Shown here: one piece after another, positions 18,151-27,377 of the stretch
Numbering within the stretch: the first letter of the stretch is position 1
Layout of the letters: each line of letters begins with the position of its first letter
Notes under the pieces: generated by a model
Databases searched by the model: none
What the model was told of the DNA's origin: nothing
What the model saw: the letters and a program-made list of their open reading frames with translations, nothing else
Assembly (NCBI RefSeq): GCF_018618755.1
Contig: NZ_JACSMR010000001.1
Coordinates: 620,001 to 684,000, forward strand
Direction: 5' to 3'
Source of the DNA: Exiguobacterium sp. s193
GTDB taxonomy: Bacteria; Bacillota; Bacilli; Exiguobacteriales; Exiguobacteriaceae
Length of the DNA stretch: 64,000 nucleotides
Made by a program: the position numbers and the translations under genes

Positions 18151-19224
18151 TTATTTCTTATGCATCTTAAATTCTAAAAATAACTCATTGTAATGCGCAA
18201 GCATCTTTTTGCCTAAGTTTTCATAGACTTCTAACGTATCCGTGACATCTTTGTCCGGATAAAATCGTTTATCTTCCCGGACTTCCGGATCAAGTAACTT
18301 CAAACCGTCTTTGTTCGGTGTCGAATAGCCGACATAATCGGCATTCTTCGCAGCGATATCCGGACGCAACATGAAGTTGATGAACTCGTGTGCCCCGTCG
18401 ACGTTCTTCGCCGTTTTCGGAATGACGATGTTATCGAACCAGACGTTTGACCCTTCCGACGGGATGACGTAGTTCAACTCTTCATTTTCACTCATGATTT
18501 CATTGGCATCCCCGGACCAGACGACGCCAATTCCGGCTTCTTCGTTTGCGAGCAGTAGTTTGATTTCATCCCCGACGATTGCTTTGACGTTCGGCGTCAA
18601 GTCCATCAAGTTCGCTTTTGCTTCTTGCAGCTTGTCTTCGTCCGTTTCGTTCAAGGAATAACCGAGACTGTTTAGACTCATCCCCATCACTTCACGGGCA
18701 CCGTCCGCTAGCAAAATTTGATTTTTAAAGGCAGGGTCCCATAAATCTTTCCAACTCGTCGGTTTTTTACCATCCAGTAGTTTTTGATTGTAGACGATGC
18801 CGACCGTTCCCCAGAAATACGGAATCGAATACTGATTATCCGGGTCAAACGACAAATCAAGGAAACGATCATCGATATGCTTAAGGTTCGGAAGTTTCGA
18901 CTTGTCGATCGGGATGACGAGATCTTCTTCAATCATCTTCGCAATCGCATAATCTGAAGGAACGGCGATATCATACGTCGTCCCTCCTTGCTCAATCTTC
19001 GTCAACATCGCTTCGTTCGAGTCGAATGTCTGATAGACGACTTTAATTCCTGACTCTTCTTCAAACTGATCGATTAAGTCCGGGTCGATGTAATCCCCCC
19101 AGTTGTAAATATTCAAGACATTTCCCCCGGAATAGCCTTGTGTCGCGTTTAAGCGGTTCAAAGCAAACAGGATGACGCCCGAGATTAGAAAAATCGTTAC
19201 GAACAATTGTATTAATTTTTTCAA
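18151..19224 (-). CDS. potD: Spermidine/putrescine-binding protein PotD
   Basis: The extracytoplasmic polyamine receptor of the PotABCD importer. The 357-residue protein has the family start of the mature domain, LNIYNWGDYIDPDLIDQFE (about residue 37), and TFDSNEAMLTKIEQGGTTYD. Unlike many Gram-positive binding proteins it has no lipobox cysteine; the N-terminal hydrophobic stretch (about 4-24) would act as a membrane anchor or a cleaved signal. It is the last gene of the operon, three bases after potC, with a strong terminator behind. Confidence 0.93.
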   Translation of the reverse strand: MKKLIQLFVTIFLISGVILFALNRLNATQGYSGGNVLNIYNWGDYIDPDLIDQFEEESGIKVVYQTFDSNEAMLTKIEQGGTTYDIAVPSDYAIAKMIEEDLVIPIDKSKLPNLKHIDDRFLDLSFDPDNQYSIPYFWGTVGIVYNQKLLDGKKPTSWKDLWDPAFKNQILLADGAREVMGMSLNSLGYSLNETDEDKLQEAKANLMDLTPNVKAIVGDEIKLLLANEEAGIGVVWSGDANEIMSENEELNYVIPSEGSNVWFDNIVIPKTAKNVDGAHEFINFMLRPDIAAKNADYVGYSTPNKDGLKLLDPEVREDKRFYPDKDVTDTLEVYENLGKKMLAHYNELFLEFKMHKK

Positions 19225-19227
19225 CAG

Positions 19228-20031
19228 TCATTTCACCTCCGGTCGTGACAACTTCGCTACAGAACGTTGGTTCAAGAAATAGTAGCCGATGACAAGTAAG
19301 AACGTAAATAAGAAGATGACGGTCGACAAGGCATTGATTTTCATCGAAATCCCTTGGCGTGCCAATGAATAGATTTCAACGGATAAGGTCGTAAACCCAT
19401 TCCCCGTCACGAAAAATGTCACAGCAAAATCATCGAGTGAGTACGTCAGTGCCGTAAAGAATCCGGCAAAGATCCCCGGTGTGATGTACGGCAAGATGAC
19501 TTTCGTCAGGACGTCCAAACGACTTGCCCCTAAATCACGTGCCGCATCGACGAGCGTCGGGCTCATCTCTTGCAGTTTCGGCAAGACGAGGATGACGACG
19601 ATCGGGACAGAAAACGCGATGTGCGACAGTAAGACGGATGTAAAGCCAAGTTGAATCCCGAGCATCGTAAAGAAAATTAAGAACGATGCACCGATGATGA
19701 CGTCCGGACTGACAATCAAAATACTATTAAGTGTCAGGAGCGACGTTTCAATCCGCTTTTTCCGAACTGCTTGAATTCCAATTGCACCGAACACGCCGAC
19801 AATCGTCGAGATCGCTGCTGAGAGCAAGGCGATGACAAGTGTATTCAAGACGATGATCAAGAGGCGTGAATCTTGAAAGACTTCCTTATACCAATCCCAC
19901 GTGAAGGAATCAAAGTTCGTCATGTTATCTGCACTGTTGAACGAATAGAATGCGAGATAGAAGATTGGAGCATACAAGACGATGAAGACACCAATCAAAT
20001 ATAGGTTTGCCAGTTTAAACCGTTTCATCAT
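19228..20031 (-). CDS. potC: Spermidine/putrescine ABC transporter permease PotC
   Basis: One of two membrane permeases of the polyamine importer. The 267-residue protein has six hydrophobic segments and the permease (EAA-loop) motif [20 protein letters not shown] near residue 180. It starts within the last four bases of potB (ATGA-type overlap), implying coupled translation. Confidence 0.94.
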   Translation of the reverse strand: MMKRFKLANLYLIGVFIVLYAPIFYLAFYSFNSADNMTNFDSFTWDWYKEVFQDSRLLIIVLNTLVIALLSAAISTIVGVFGAIGIQAVRKKRIETSLLTLNSILIVSPDVIIGASFLIFFTMLGIQLGFTSVLLSHIAFSVPIVVILVLPKLQEMSPTLVDAARDLGASRLDVLTKVILPYITPGIFAGFFTALTYSLDDFAVTFFVTGNGFTTLSVEIYSLARQGISMKINALSTVIFLFTFLLVIGYYFLNQRSVAKLSRPEVK

Positions 20032-20837
20032 GTCGTCGCTCCTTTCTTCCGTTTTGTACTCGTCAAGGCGAGAATGATGGCCATCGCGATGATCAAGAAG
20101 ACGGCGATCGTCGCACCCATCCCCCAGTTTTGGGTGACAAGAAATTGTTGTTCAATTGCTGTACCGAGCGTGATGACACGGTTCCCGGCAATCAGGCGGG
20201 TAATCATGAAGAGTGATAACGCCGGGATGAAGACAAGTTGACAGCCTGACTTCATACCATCAATCGTCAACGGGAAGACGACACGACGAAATGTCGTAAA
20301 GTTCGATGCCCCTAAGTCACGTGCCGCAAAGACGAGCGACGGACTTAACTTTTCGATGGCATTAAAAATCGGCAAAATCATGAACGGGATGAAGATGTAG
20401 ACCGACACGAAGACGAAGCTGAAGTCCGTGAACAGGATTTGTTTTCGCCCGATGCCAATCGCTTCAAGCGTTTGGTTCGCGAGTCCGTACGTGCTGAACA
20501 GTCCGATGAAGGCATAGGCTTTCAGCAGCAGGTTGATCCAGGTCGGCAAGATGATCAAGAGCAACCAAAGTTGTTTATGCTTCGTTTTCGTCAATAAATA
20601 GGCTGTCGGATAACCGATCGCAAGCGAAAACAACGTGATTAAAAAGGCATACCAAAATGAACTGAGCGTCATCGTCAAATACGTCGAAGTAAAGAAATTC
20701 TGATAGTTGACGAACGAGAAGTTTCCATCTAAATCAAGGAACGAATAATAGACGACAAGTACGATTGGAGCGATGACGAATAAGGCAATCCAAAATGTAT
20801 AGGGAATGAGATACCAGTTACGTGTTTTTTGCATCAT
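20028..20837 (-). CDS. potB: Spermidine/putrescine ABC transporter permease PotB
   Basis: The partner permease of PotC. The 269-residue protein has six hydrophobic segments and the EAA-loop motif [20 protein letters not shown] near residue 170. It overlaps the potA stop and the potC start by four bases each, so potA, potB and potC are tightly coupled. Confidence 0.94.
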   Translation of the reverse strand: MMQKTRNWYLIPYTFWIALFVIAPIVLVVYYSFLDLDGNFSFVNYQNFFTSTYLTMTLSSFWYAFLITLFSLAIGYPTAYLLTKTKHKQLWLLLIILPTWINLLLKAYAFIGLFSTYGLANQTLEAIGIGRKQILFTDFSFVFVSVYIFIPFMILPIFNAIEKLSPSLVFAARDLGASNFTTFRRVVFPLTIDGMKSGCQLVFIPALSLFMITRLIAGNRVITLGTAIEQQFLVTQNWGMGATIAVFLIIAMAIILALTSTKRKKGATT

Positions 20838-21928
20838 AACACCCCATCGTACGATTCAAGCCGTTTATCAAAGTCTTCTTCCGTCTCATTCAGACGCATG
20901 ACGTGAATCGCTTCTGGATCAAATGTCAGACCGATATGCTCACCGACCGTCGCTTTTTTCGTACTGTGGACGAGCCACTCATTTCCGACTTCATCGATAC
21001 AGGCGATTTCATAGTGAACGCCACGGAAGAGTTGCGAATCGACCGTCACCCGCAGCTTCCCTTGGGCGACATCCGTGATTTCTAAGTCTTCTGGACGGAT
21101 GACGATTTCGACCGGCTCATTCAATTCAAGCCCACGGTCGACACATTCGAATTCTTTTTCTGCGAACGAGACGAGGTAATCGTTTAACATCCGTCCCGGA
21201 ATGATGTTCGACTCACCGATGAAGTCGGCGACGAAGCGGTTGATCGGTTCATCATAAATGTCGGTCGGCGTCCCCGATTGTTGGATTGAGCCATGATTTA
21301 AGACAAAGATTTCATCCGACATCGCCAGCGCTTCTTCTTGATCGTGCGTGACGAAGATGAAGGTGATGCCAAGGCGACGTTGTAAGTCGCGTAGCTCATA
21401 CTGCATCTCTGTCCGTAACTTCAAGTCGAGCGCTGATAGCGGTTCATCAAGCAAAATCACTTCCGGTTCATTGACGATTGCCCGGGCAATTGCGACCCGT
21501 TGCCGTTGTCCACCTGACATTTCAGTGATTTCCCGTTTTTCATAGCCCGATAAGTTAACGAACTTCAATGCATCCAAGACACGTTGCTTAATGTCTGCTT
21601 CTTTGACTTTCTTGATTCGCAGACCGAAGGCGATGTTCTCAAAAACGTTCAAGTGTGGGAACAAGGCATAGTCCTGGAAAACCGTGTTGACTTGACGTTT
21701 GTTCGCCGGGACGTCGTTAATCCGTTTGCCGTTAAAAATGATTTCACCTGCTGTCGCTTCCGTAAAACCGGCAATTAAGCGCAGGACAGTCGTTTTACCG
21801 CACCCTGATGGTCCAAGCAACGTATAGAACTTTCCCCGCTCAATTTCGAAGCTGACCGCATCCAGGACCGTTTGATCGTCAAACTGTTTGGTTACTTCTT
21901 TAAATTGAATGATCGTATTTGCTGTCAC
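20834..21928 (-). CDS. potA: Spermidine/putrescine ABC transporter ATPase PotA
   Basis: The ATP-hydrolysing subunit of the polyamine importer. The 364-residue protein shows Walker [10 protein letters not shown] (near residue 40), signature [14 protein letters not shown], Walker [13 protein letters not shown] and the H-loop THDQEEA, then a TOBE domain (about 280-345). AAGGAGGAATTAG precedes the ATG. It lies 12 bases after the regulator gene and leads the transport genes. Confidence 0.95.
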   Translation of the reverse strand: MTANTIIQFKEVTKQFDDQTVLDAVSFEIERGKFYTLLGPSGCGKTTVLRLIAGFTEATAGEIIFNGKRINDVPANKRQVNTVFQDYALFPHLNVFENIAFGLRIKKVKEADIKQRVLDALKFVNLSGYEKREITEMSGGQRQRVAIARAIVNEPEVILLDEPLSALDLKLRTEMQYELRDLQRRLGITFIFVTHDQEEALAMSDEIFVLNHGSIQQSGTPTDIYDEPINRFVADFIGESNIIPGRMLNDYLVSFAEKEFECVDRGLELNEPVEIVIRPEDLEITDVAQGKLRVTVDSQLFRGVHYEIACIDEVGNEWLVHSTKKATVGEHIGLTFDPEAIHVMRLNETEEDFDKRLESYDGVL

Positions 21929-21940
21929 TCTAATTCCTCC

Positions 21941-22486
21941 TTATAGATACGAATCGGTCGCTGTGACGAGAAGTTTCGCCTCCGTCGCCGACTCGTTTCG
22001 CAGTTGATGGATTTCTGACGCTTTATAATAGAATGTCTCACCTTGTTTCGCCCGAAACATCTGCCGGCCGAGCATCAATGTCACTTTACCTTTTAAGACA
22101 TAAATAAACGTTTCCGCACCCGATGGTTCATATGCTTTAAAAGAACTGTTCGCAGCAAGTGTCAACAGCACCGGTTCCATTTCTTTTTCATTCGATTCCG
22201 GAATCAGCCATGTCACATGATACCCTTGTACGTCGTCCGCATAACTCGTGACGTCGTCCTGGGTATAGACGACTTTCTGATGTAACACTTCTTCATCAAA
22301 AAAATCTTTTGCTGAGATTCCGAGGACTTCGAGTAAGCTGAACAACGTCTCAATCGATGGGGAACTGATTTCCCGTTCGATTTGCGAAATATACCCTTTA
22401 CTCAAATCCGTTCGCTCGCCGAGTTCTTCTTGTGTCAATCCTTTTTGAAGGCGTAAGTTTTTAATCTTGTTGCCAATCGTGCGCAC
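21941..22486 (-). CDS. XRE/cupin transcriptional regulator of the pot operon
   Basis: A 181-residue regulator with an N-terminal helix-turn-helix (residues 6-60, KNLRLQKGLTQEELGERTDL) and a C-terminal cupin domain (about 105-180, ETFIYVLKGKVTLMLGRQMF), the PuuR-like layout. Its place as first gene of the pot operon suggests that it senses polyamines and controls the operon and itself; that is inference. Its GTG or ATG start lies close to GAGAGGAGG. The promoter at 22553-22580 drives it. Confidence 0.85.
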   Translation of the reverse strand: MRTIGNKIKNLRLQKGLTQEELGERTDLSKGYISQIEREISSPSIETLFSLLEVLGISAKDFFDEEVLHQKVVYTQDDVTSYADDVQGYHVTWLIPESNEKEMEPVLLTLAANSSFKAYEPSGAETFIYVLKGKVTLMLGRQMFRAKQGETFYYKASEIHQLRNESATEAKLLVTATDSYL

Positions 22487-22552
22487 ACTACGTCCTCCTC
22501 TCGCATATCGAGTTTAGTATAAGACGACTGAAAGTTTACTAATCACGTACCG

Positions 22553-22580
22553 ATTATAGCGTACTGATTTGATTTAGCAA
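22553..22580 (-). promoter_or_regulatory. Sigma-A promoter of the regulator-potABCD operon
   Basis: On the minus strand TTGCTA (22575-22580), a 16-base spacer and TATAAT (22553-22558). An inverted repeat TTAGTA...TACTAA lies between the promoter and the gene and could be the regulator's operator. Confidence 0.65.
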
Positions 22581-22609
22581 GGGAAATCCATGATTTTCTT
22601 AAAGCGTGT

Positions 22610-22638
22610 TTGACAGCGATAGCGCTTACACCTACAAT
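22610..22638 (+). promoter_or_regulatory. Sigma-A promoter of degV
   Basis: TTGACA (22610-22615), a 17-base spacer and TACAAT (22633-22638). The spacer contains TGTAAGCGCTATCG on the opposite strand (22617-22630), one mismatch from a short cre consensus; CcpA control is possible but weakly supported. Confidence 0.75.
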
Positions 22639-22673
22639 TAATATCAGGTACTAAAATGAAGGAGGTAATTCCG

Positions 22674-23519
22674 ATGCGGATCGCATGGATCACGGATAGC
22701 ACAACCATTTTACCAGACACAATCGCTCACCATCCGGACTTGACGGTCGTCCCCTTACTCGTCATGAAAGACGGAGAAAGTTTTATCGACGGTGTCGATG
22801 TCAATGCGGAGACTGTCTACAGCTGGATCGACGCCGGTCATAAGGTCACGACGAGTCAACCCTCGATCGGAACGTTTACGGAACACTACGAAAAACTGAA
22901 AGAAGACTATGACTTCGGTTTTGCGATCCACTTATCAAGCGAGCTTAGCGGAACATATAATGCTTCCGTCCAAGGAGCAGAAATCGCAGGGTTTCGTCTG
23001 ATTGCCATCGATTCAAGATGTGGCATCTATCCGGCAGGTCAACTTCTTGCTGAAGCGATTCAGTTATCGGAGCAAGGTGTCGCAATCGAGGACATCGAAC
23101 AGATGATTCTTGACCGCCGCTTCGATCACCATATCGAGTTTACCGTCGAAAACTTAAAACAATTACAAGCGGGCGGTCGTATTTCTTCGACGAAGGCCTT
23201 CGTCGGAAACTTACTTCAGTTACGTCCCCTGTTTCATTTCGAGGAGGGAAAAATCGTCCCGTACCAAACCGTCCGTACGTTCAAGAAGGCACACTCTAAA
23301 ATTTATGATCATCTCGTGCACATCATCGAACGTGGAGACGTAACGGATCTCTCCCTTTTCCACGCATCTGCCTACGATTTAGCACTCGAGTGGAAAACAA
23401 ACTTAGAACAACGGTTTGACGTGTCGATTCGCATCGATGACCTGACACCTGTCCTCGGTTCGCACACAGGGAATCCTGCTATCGGCATGTCATTCTTGAA
23501 TCCGACGAGCCGACCATGA
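22674..23519 (+). CDS. DegV-family fatty-acid-binding protein
   Basis: DegV proteins bind fatty acids and, in some Firmicutes, supply them to the fatty acid kinase FakA. The protein starts MRIAWITDSTT, the typical N-terminus, and has HLSSELSGTYNAS near residue 90 and LQAGGRISSTKAFVGNLLQ near 165. I choose the ATG at 22674 (281 residues), because AAGGAGG lies eight bases before it and would be inside the longer frame from 22656. The downstream hairpin overlaps the ribosome binding site of the next gene. Confidence 0.9.
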   Translation: MRIAWITDSTTILPDTIAHHPDLTVVPLLVMKDGESFIDGVDVNAETVYSWIDAGHKVTTSQPSIGTFTEHYEKLKEDYDFGFAIHLSSELSGTYNASVQGAEIAGFRLIAIDSRCGIYPAGQLLAEAIQLSEQGVAIEDIEQMILDRRFDHHIEFTVENLKQLQAGGRISSTKAFVGNLLQLRPLFHFEEGKIVPYQTVRTFKKAHSKIYDHLVHIIERGDVTDLSLFHASAYDLALEWKTNLEQRFDVSIRIDDLTPVLGSHTGNPAIGMSFLNPTSRP

Positions 23520-23544
23520 TGTCTAAAACTGAAAGATTCAGGGT

Positions 23545-23577
23545 AAACCTTCTTTAGAGATTAAAGGAGGTTTTTGT
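23545..23577 (+). terminator. Terminator-like hairpin overlapping the next ribosome binding site
   Basis: AAACCTTCTTTA (23545-23556) pairs with TAAAGGAGGTTT (23562-23573) over 12 positions, one of them a G-U pair, followed by a T-rich run. The 3' arm contains the AAAGGAGG of the TspO-like gene, whose TTG start is at 23579. The structure would both stop degV transcripts and hide the ribosome binding site. Confidence 0.6.
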
Positions 23578-23578
23578 T

Positions 23579-24307
23579 TTGAAAAATAAGTGGATTTGGC
23601 TCAATTGGCTTGGTTTCATCTTCGCTATAACAGTTAATGCACTCGATGGTGGAAAAACAGGTCGTATTTCAGACTCGATTCCGACTTTGTTCAAACCAGC
23701 TGGCTACGCGTTCTCGATTTGGGGACTCATTTATGGTGTTTTACTTGTCTGGTTGATTTTACAAACGATTCCGAAGTTCCGGGAACATGAAATCGCTAAA
23801 AAAATCGGTCCTTGGTTTTTGATCAGTTGCCTGTTTAATGCAGCCTGGATTGTATCGTTTTCTTATGAACTGTTCCCACTGACACTTGTCGTGATGATTG
23901 GTTTACTCGTTTCCCTGATCGTCATCTATACGAAAATCGATCGTGAAACGAAAGCACTCCGTTTCAAAGTCCCGTTCTCTCTTTACATCGGTTGGGTTTC
24001 GGTCGCGACAATCGTCAATGTCTTCATCGTCATGCAGACACAAGGGATTACACAATTGCTCGGAATCGGTGATGCGGGTTGGACGATGATCATGTTACCG
24101 GTCGGTGTCATCGTCGCCCTCTTGTTCATGTTCGCGAACCGTGATCCGATTTATCCACTCGTCTTCGTCTGGGCGTATATCGCGATTAACTTTAAGTCTG
24201 ATGACGGTCTCGTCGATACGGTCGTCCTCGGCAGCGTCGTCGTTTTACTCGCAGGGTATGTCTTCCTCCTCGTCCGGATGCGTCGCCAGCTCAGCGTGAG
24301 CAAGTAA
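23579..24307 (+). CDS. TspO/MBR-like (tryptophan-rich sensory) membrane protein
   Basis: A 242-residue protein with about seven hydrophobic segments. The region FKPAGYAFSIWGLIYGVLL (near residue 40) and CLFNAAWIVSFSYE (near 85) match the tryptophan-rich sensory protein pattern, though the protein is longer than the five-helix TspO (about 160 residues). Such proteins bind porphyrin-like ligands; the role here is unknown. The TTG start at 23579 is set by AAAGGAGG eight bases upstream. Confidence 0.75.
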   Translation: MKNKWIWLNWLGFIFAITVNALDGGKTGRISDSIPTLFKPAGYAFSIWGLIYGVLLVWLILQTIPKFREHEIAKKIGPWFLISCLFNAAWIVSFSYELFPLTLVVMIGLLVSLIVIYTKIDRETKALRFKVPFSLYIGWVSVATIVNVFIVMQTQGITQLLGIGDAGWTMIMLPVGVIVALLFMFANRDPIYPLVFVWAYIAINFKSDDGLVDTVVLGSVVVLLAGYVFLLVRMRRQLSVSK

Positions 24308-24358
24308 CGTTATTTCTTACGTCAAGGCGCGTATAATAAAGACAAAGGAGTGAATGTC

Positions 24359-24706
24359 ATGCATATCACATTTACAGATCCGGCACTTGACCGGATCGAA
24401 CAATTACGGGGCAATCTCGAAGGACACCTTCACCTTTATTACGACACAGAAGGATGCGGTTGCGGCAACTCCGGTATCTTCAGTATCCGTTTCGTCGAAT
24501 CGGCGACCGATGAAGATATGACGATCGATTCAAACGTCGGTCCTGTCCTCGTCAAACGGTGGTCGAGTCACTTCCTCGATCAAGAGATGACGCTCGACTA
24601 TAAAGAAGAATCCAAATCGCTGATTTTAAAAAGTGATGGTCAATACTTCAATACAAACGTTTTAGTAACCGATCATACCGGCTGTCAGTTGACACCGAAC
24701 CGATAA
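24359..24706 (+). CDS. YqkB-like HesB/Fe-S biosynthesis domain protein
   Basis: A 115-residue protein resembling B. subtilis YqkB: starts MHITFTDPALDRI and contains YYDTEGCGCGNSGI (residues 30-43). The two close cysteines of the CGC motif are kept, but the usual cysteine layout of A-type Fe-S carriers is not. The start at 24359 has AAAGGAG eight bases upstream; the in-frame GTG at 24350 overlaps that site. Cellular role unknown. Confidence 0.8.
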   Translation: MHITFTDPALDRIEQLRGNLEGHLHLYYDTEGCGCGNSGIFSIRFVESATDEDMTIDSNVGPVLVKRWSSHFLDQEMTLDYKEESKSLILKSDGQYFNTNVLVTDHTGCQLTPNR

Positions 24707-24710
24707 ACAC

Positions 24711-24745
24711 AAAAAAGGCAGCTCCCTTCATGGAAGCTGCCTTTT
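24711..24745 (+). terminator. Terminator after the YqkB-like gene
   Basis: Stem AAAGGCAGCT/AAGCTGCCTTTT, preceded by an A-run and followed by a short T tract. Confidence 0.8.
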
Positions 24746-24963
24746 GAATTGGTTTTACAGACAGAGGCTGCATTGATTACCAGATCGAAATCATCTATAG
24801 AACGTACTGGATTTCTGTCTGTATCGTACACGAGATGGATATCCTCCCCGCCCGGGAATTTACCCCAATCACTTTGCGTCCCCCAAATCTTCGCACGCAT
24901 CTTGCTGGCGTGCTTATCTAGCATACGTAACGGACGACCGTTTGGATTTAAAATAATTCATCT
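24746..24963 (-). pseudogene. Possible gene remnant
   Basis: On the minus strand a frame opens after a stop near 24960 and reads NPNGRPLRMLDKHASKMRA, then IWGTQSDWGKFPGGED and HLVYDTDRNPVRSIDD, then runs down into the terminator region. The sequence looks protein-like, with residue use unlike a random frame, but there is no start with a ribosome binding site and no full domain. I do not recognise the parent family. It may be the tail of a decayed gene. Confidence 0.3.
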
Positions 24964-24965
24964 TT

Positions 24966-27008
24966 TTAGCCGACGTCGCGAACGGTTCGTTCGATGGCTT
25001 GTTGATCCAAATCAGCCACACCGACGGGGCGACTGTAATAATAGCCTTGCCCATAATCACAACCGAGCCGTTTCAAGAACTCGTGTTGTTCAAGTGTCTC
25101 GACACCTTCCGCGACGACCTCGATACCGAGATTTTTTGCTAACTGGATAATCATCTCCGTAATCGCGGTCCCCCGTTCATCATGCGGGACCTCGTCGATA
25201 AATGACTTATCGATTTTTAAGATATCAATTGGTAAATGCTTCAGATGCGTCAAGGAGGACAACCCTGTCCCAAAATCATCCAGAGCAATCGTCAAGCTCA
25301 ACTGTTTCAGTTCGCCGAGCATCAACAAGGCCCGTTCCAAGTTTTCCATGACGGATGTTTCCGTGATTTCAAGTTGCAATTGTAAGTCGCCACTTTGTTT
25401 GAAAGACTGATCGACGATATCCTTAATCATCAAATTGTGCGACTCTGACCGAAAATGCATCGCTGATAAATTGACGGAAACTTGACGAATGAAATGATCT
25501 TCCTTTTTCCAAATCTCCATCTGGCGAACCGTTTCTTGCAGGACCCATTCTGTCAGACGGTGGATGAGACTGTACTTTTCAGCGAGCGGAATGAACTCTG
25601 CCGGTGAGATGAATCCGATTTTCGGGTGATTCCAACGAATCAACACTTCCGCCTGTTCGACTTTCCCGGTCGCAAGTGCGATTTTCGGTTGGTAGACGAG
25701 ATTAAATTCTTTAAAATCGGTCATCGCTTTCCGTAACGATCCAACAATCAATTGCTCCCGTCGGTCGGAGTGAAGGCTCTCATCGTATAAGACAAAACGA
25801 TCGCGCCCTTCATTTTTCCCGACACGTAGTGCACTCTCCATCTGGCCAATCCGACTCTCTAACGTGTCCTGCGCATCCGGAACAACGACACCGACCGTCG
25901 CCGTTAAGTGAATTTCTTGATTGTCGAGCACTATTGGTTTTCGAATTTGTTCGAGTACTTGATTAAAGGTTGTTTCCAACTGTTCCGGTGGGACGTGTTT
26001 TATCAAAAAGAACTGGGTGCCGTTATAGCGGATACAACTTTCTTCATCACCCAGCACCTGTTTAATCCGGTCGGCAAATTGCCGGATCACCGTATCGCCC
26101 TGATCAAAGCCAAACGTGTCATTGATCCATTTGTAGCCGTCTAAATCAATCAAGGCCATCGCCATCATTCGTTTCGAACGACTGTACTGGGCATCGACTT
26201 TCGCCATATGATGATCGAGCCACCGTCGATTATGTAAGCCCGTCAAGTGATCAGTGTAGGCCATCATCTGTAAAGCCCGGCGTTCTAAATGAACGTACAA
26301 TCCTGCGATCAAGATGATTAAGAAGAATACCGGAATGGCGACTTCACTTAAAATATTCGAAGTGATCGGATTATCCTCTAACATCGGTGCTGAGACACGC
26401 GGAATACAAAATGTCGTCCCGAGCATCCCGACATAATGCATTGTCGAAATCGCAAACCCCATCAGAACCGCGACCGGAATTAAAATACGTTTTTTATTGA
26501 CATGACGGGTCGCATACAACAACAGGAGTGCGACGTATGCAACGGTGATCGCAATCAGAATCGATAACGTGAACAGAAACGTGTCGTATCGGATTTCTCC
26601 CCCGAACCGCATCGCCACCATCCCGAGATAATGCATCATCGCAATCCCGATTCCAACGAGTGTTCCTGCAAGAATCACCTTTTTGCGGGTGATTTCCGAG
26701 TAATATAATAAATAAAAGGCAATCCAAGCTGCAGTAATGGCGGGTACGACAGACAGGAGCATCAGCACCCAGTCATAGCTGACCGCGACTGCTAATTTAA
26801 ATGCCCCCATACCGACAAAATGCATTCCCCATATCGATAATCCCATCGTCAATGACGATAAAAGTAAAGTCCGCTTCCTTAAGGAAGTCGCCTTCGCTAG
26901 GCGACGATTGAGTTCAAGTGAGGCATAGGATCCGACGATGGCCACGATGACCGATAGGATGACCAACGCCTCTTCATAGTGTTTCGTTAATATGATCCAT
27001 TCATTCAT
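24966..27008 (-). CDS. MHYT-GGDEF-EAL c-di-GMP signalling protein
   Basis: The N-terminal part (about 1-240) has seven hydrophobic segments with three MHYT-type motifs (MHFVGMGAF, MHYLGMVAM, MHYVGMLG), a domain proposed to sense O2, CO or NO through copper. A GGDEF domain follows (about 250-405) with a degenerate active site (YNGTQFF in place of GGDEF), so it is probably not a cyclase. The EAL domain (about 415-675) keeps E in EVLIRW, LEITETSVM, DDFGTGLSS, KIDKSFID and EGVET, so c-di-GMP hydrolysis is likely. I prefer the ATG at 27008 (680 residues) to the one at 27038, because GAGAGG lies between them. Confidence 0.9.
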   Translation of the reverse strand: MNEWIILTKHYEEALVILSVIVAIVGSYASLELNRRLAKATSLRKRTLLLSSLTMGLSIWGMHFVGMGAFKLAVAVSYDWVLMLLSVVPAITAAWIAFYLLYYSEITRKKVILAGTLVGIGIAMMHYLGMVAMRFGGEIRYDTFLFTLSILIAITVAYVALLLLYATRHVNKKRILIPVAVLMGFAISTMHYVGMLGTTFCIPRVSAPMLEDNPITSNILSEVAIPVFFLIILIAGLYVHLERRALQMMAYTDHLTGLHNRRWLDHHMAKVDAQYSRSKRMMAMALIDLDGYKWINDTFGFDQGDTVIRQFADRIKQVLGDEESCIRYNGTQFFLIKHVPPEQLETTFNQVLEQIRKPIVLDNQEIHLTATVGVVVPDAQDTLESRIGQMESALRVGKNEGRDRFVLYDESLHSDRREQLIVGSLRKAMTDFKEFNLVYQPKIALATGKVEQAEVLIRWNHPKIGFISPAEFIPLAEKYSLIHRLTEWVLQETVRQMEIWKKEDHFIRQVSVNLSAMHFRSESHNLMIKDIVDQSFKQSGDLQLQLEITETSVMENLERALLMLGELKQLSLTIALDDFGTGLSSLTHLKHLPIDILKIDKSFIDEVPHDERGTAITEMIIQLAKNLGIEVVAEGVETLEQHEFLKRLGCDYGQGYYYSRPVGVADLDQQAIERTVRDVG

Positions 27009-27179
27009 TGTGTAGGTGCCTCTCTTTTCAACTGACATTCTTCTTATTATCGTCTATTTTCTTGAATTCTTTCAGTCGAATATCGACTTTTTCTGCATTT
27101 CGATGTGTTTTCAGAAAAATTCATGCAACATATACAAAAAAGAGACACTGCACATGTGGCATCTCTCAAGCTGAAAGCT

Positions 27180-27312
27180 ATTTTTTCTGAAGAGTGAACA
27201 TTCTATAGCGGTCTGCTGTCATGTCGTTTCTACCGGTCTTGCTTCGTTTTCAAAACAGCTGAACGAATTGCCGTTCCTCTGTTGTTGCCTAAGCGATAAT
27301 CTTTGACCAGCC
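27180..27312 (+). repeat. Possible decayed family A fragment
   Basis: Scattered matches to the left half of family A occur in order (GAAGAGTGAACAT, TTCGTTTTCAAA, CTAAGCGAT). No terminal repeat remains. The similarity is weak and could be chance. Confidence 0.3.
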
Positions 27313-27333
27313 TGTTCCGCTCTCGCTAAACAC

Positions 27334-27364
27334 AAAAAGGCACCACATCCGTGGCGCCCCTTTT
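27334..27364 (-). terminator. Terminator of the sigma/anti-sigma operon
   Basis: Stem AAAGGGGCGCCAC/GTGGTGCCTTTTT around GGAT on the minus strand, ending in a T-run. It lies 14 bases after the anti-sigma stop. Confidence 0.8.
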
Positions 27365-27377
27365 AATGCTGTTCAAA

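Noticed and set aside
27135-27172. Terminator on the minus strand at the end of the sigma operon
   Set aside because: The stem needs several wobbles and mismatches; the hairpin at 27334-27364 is closer to the gene and stronger.
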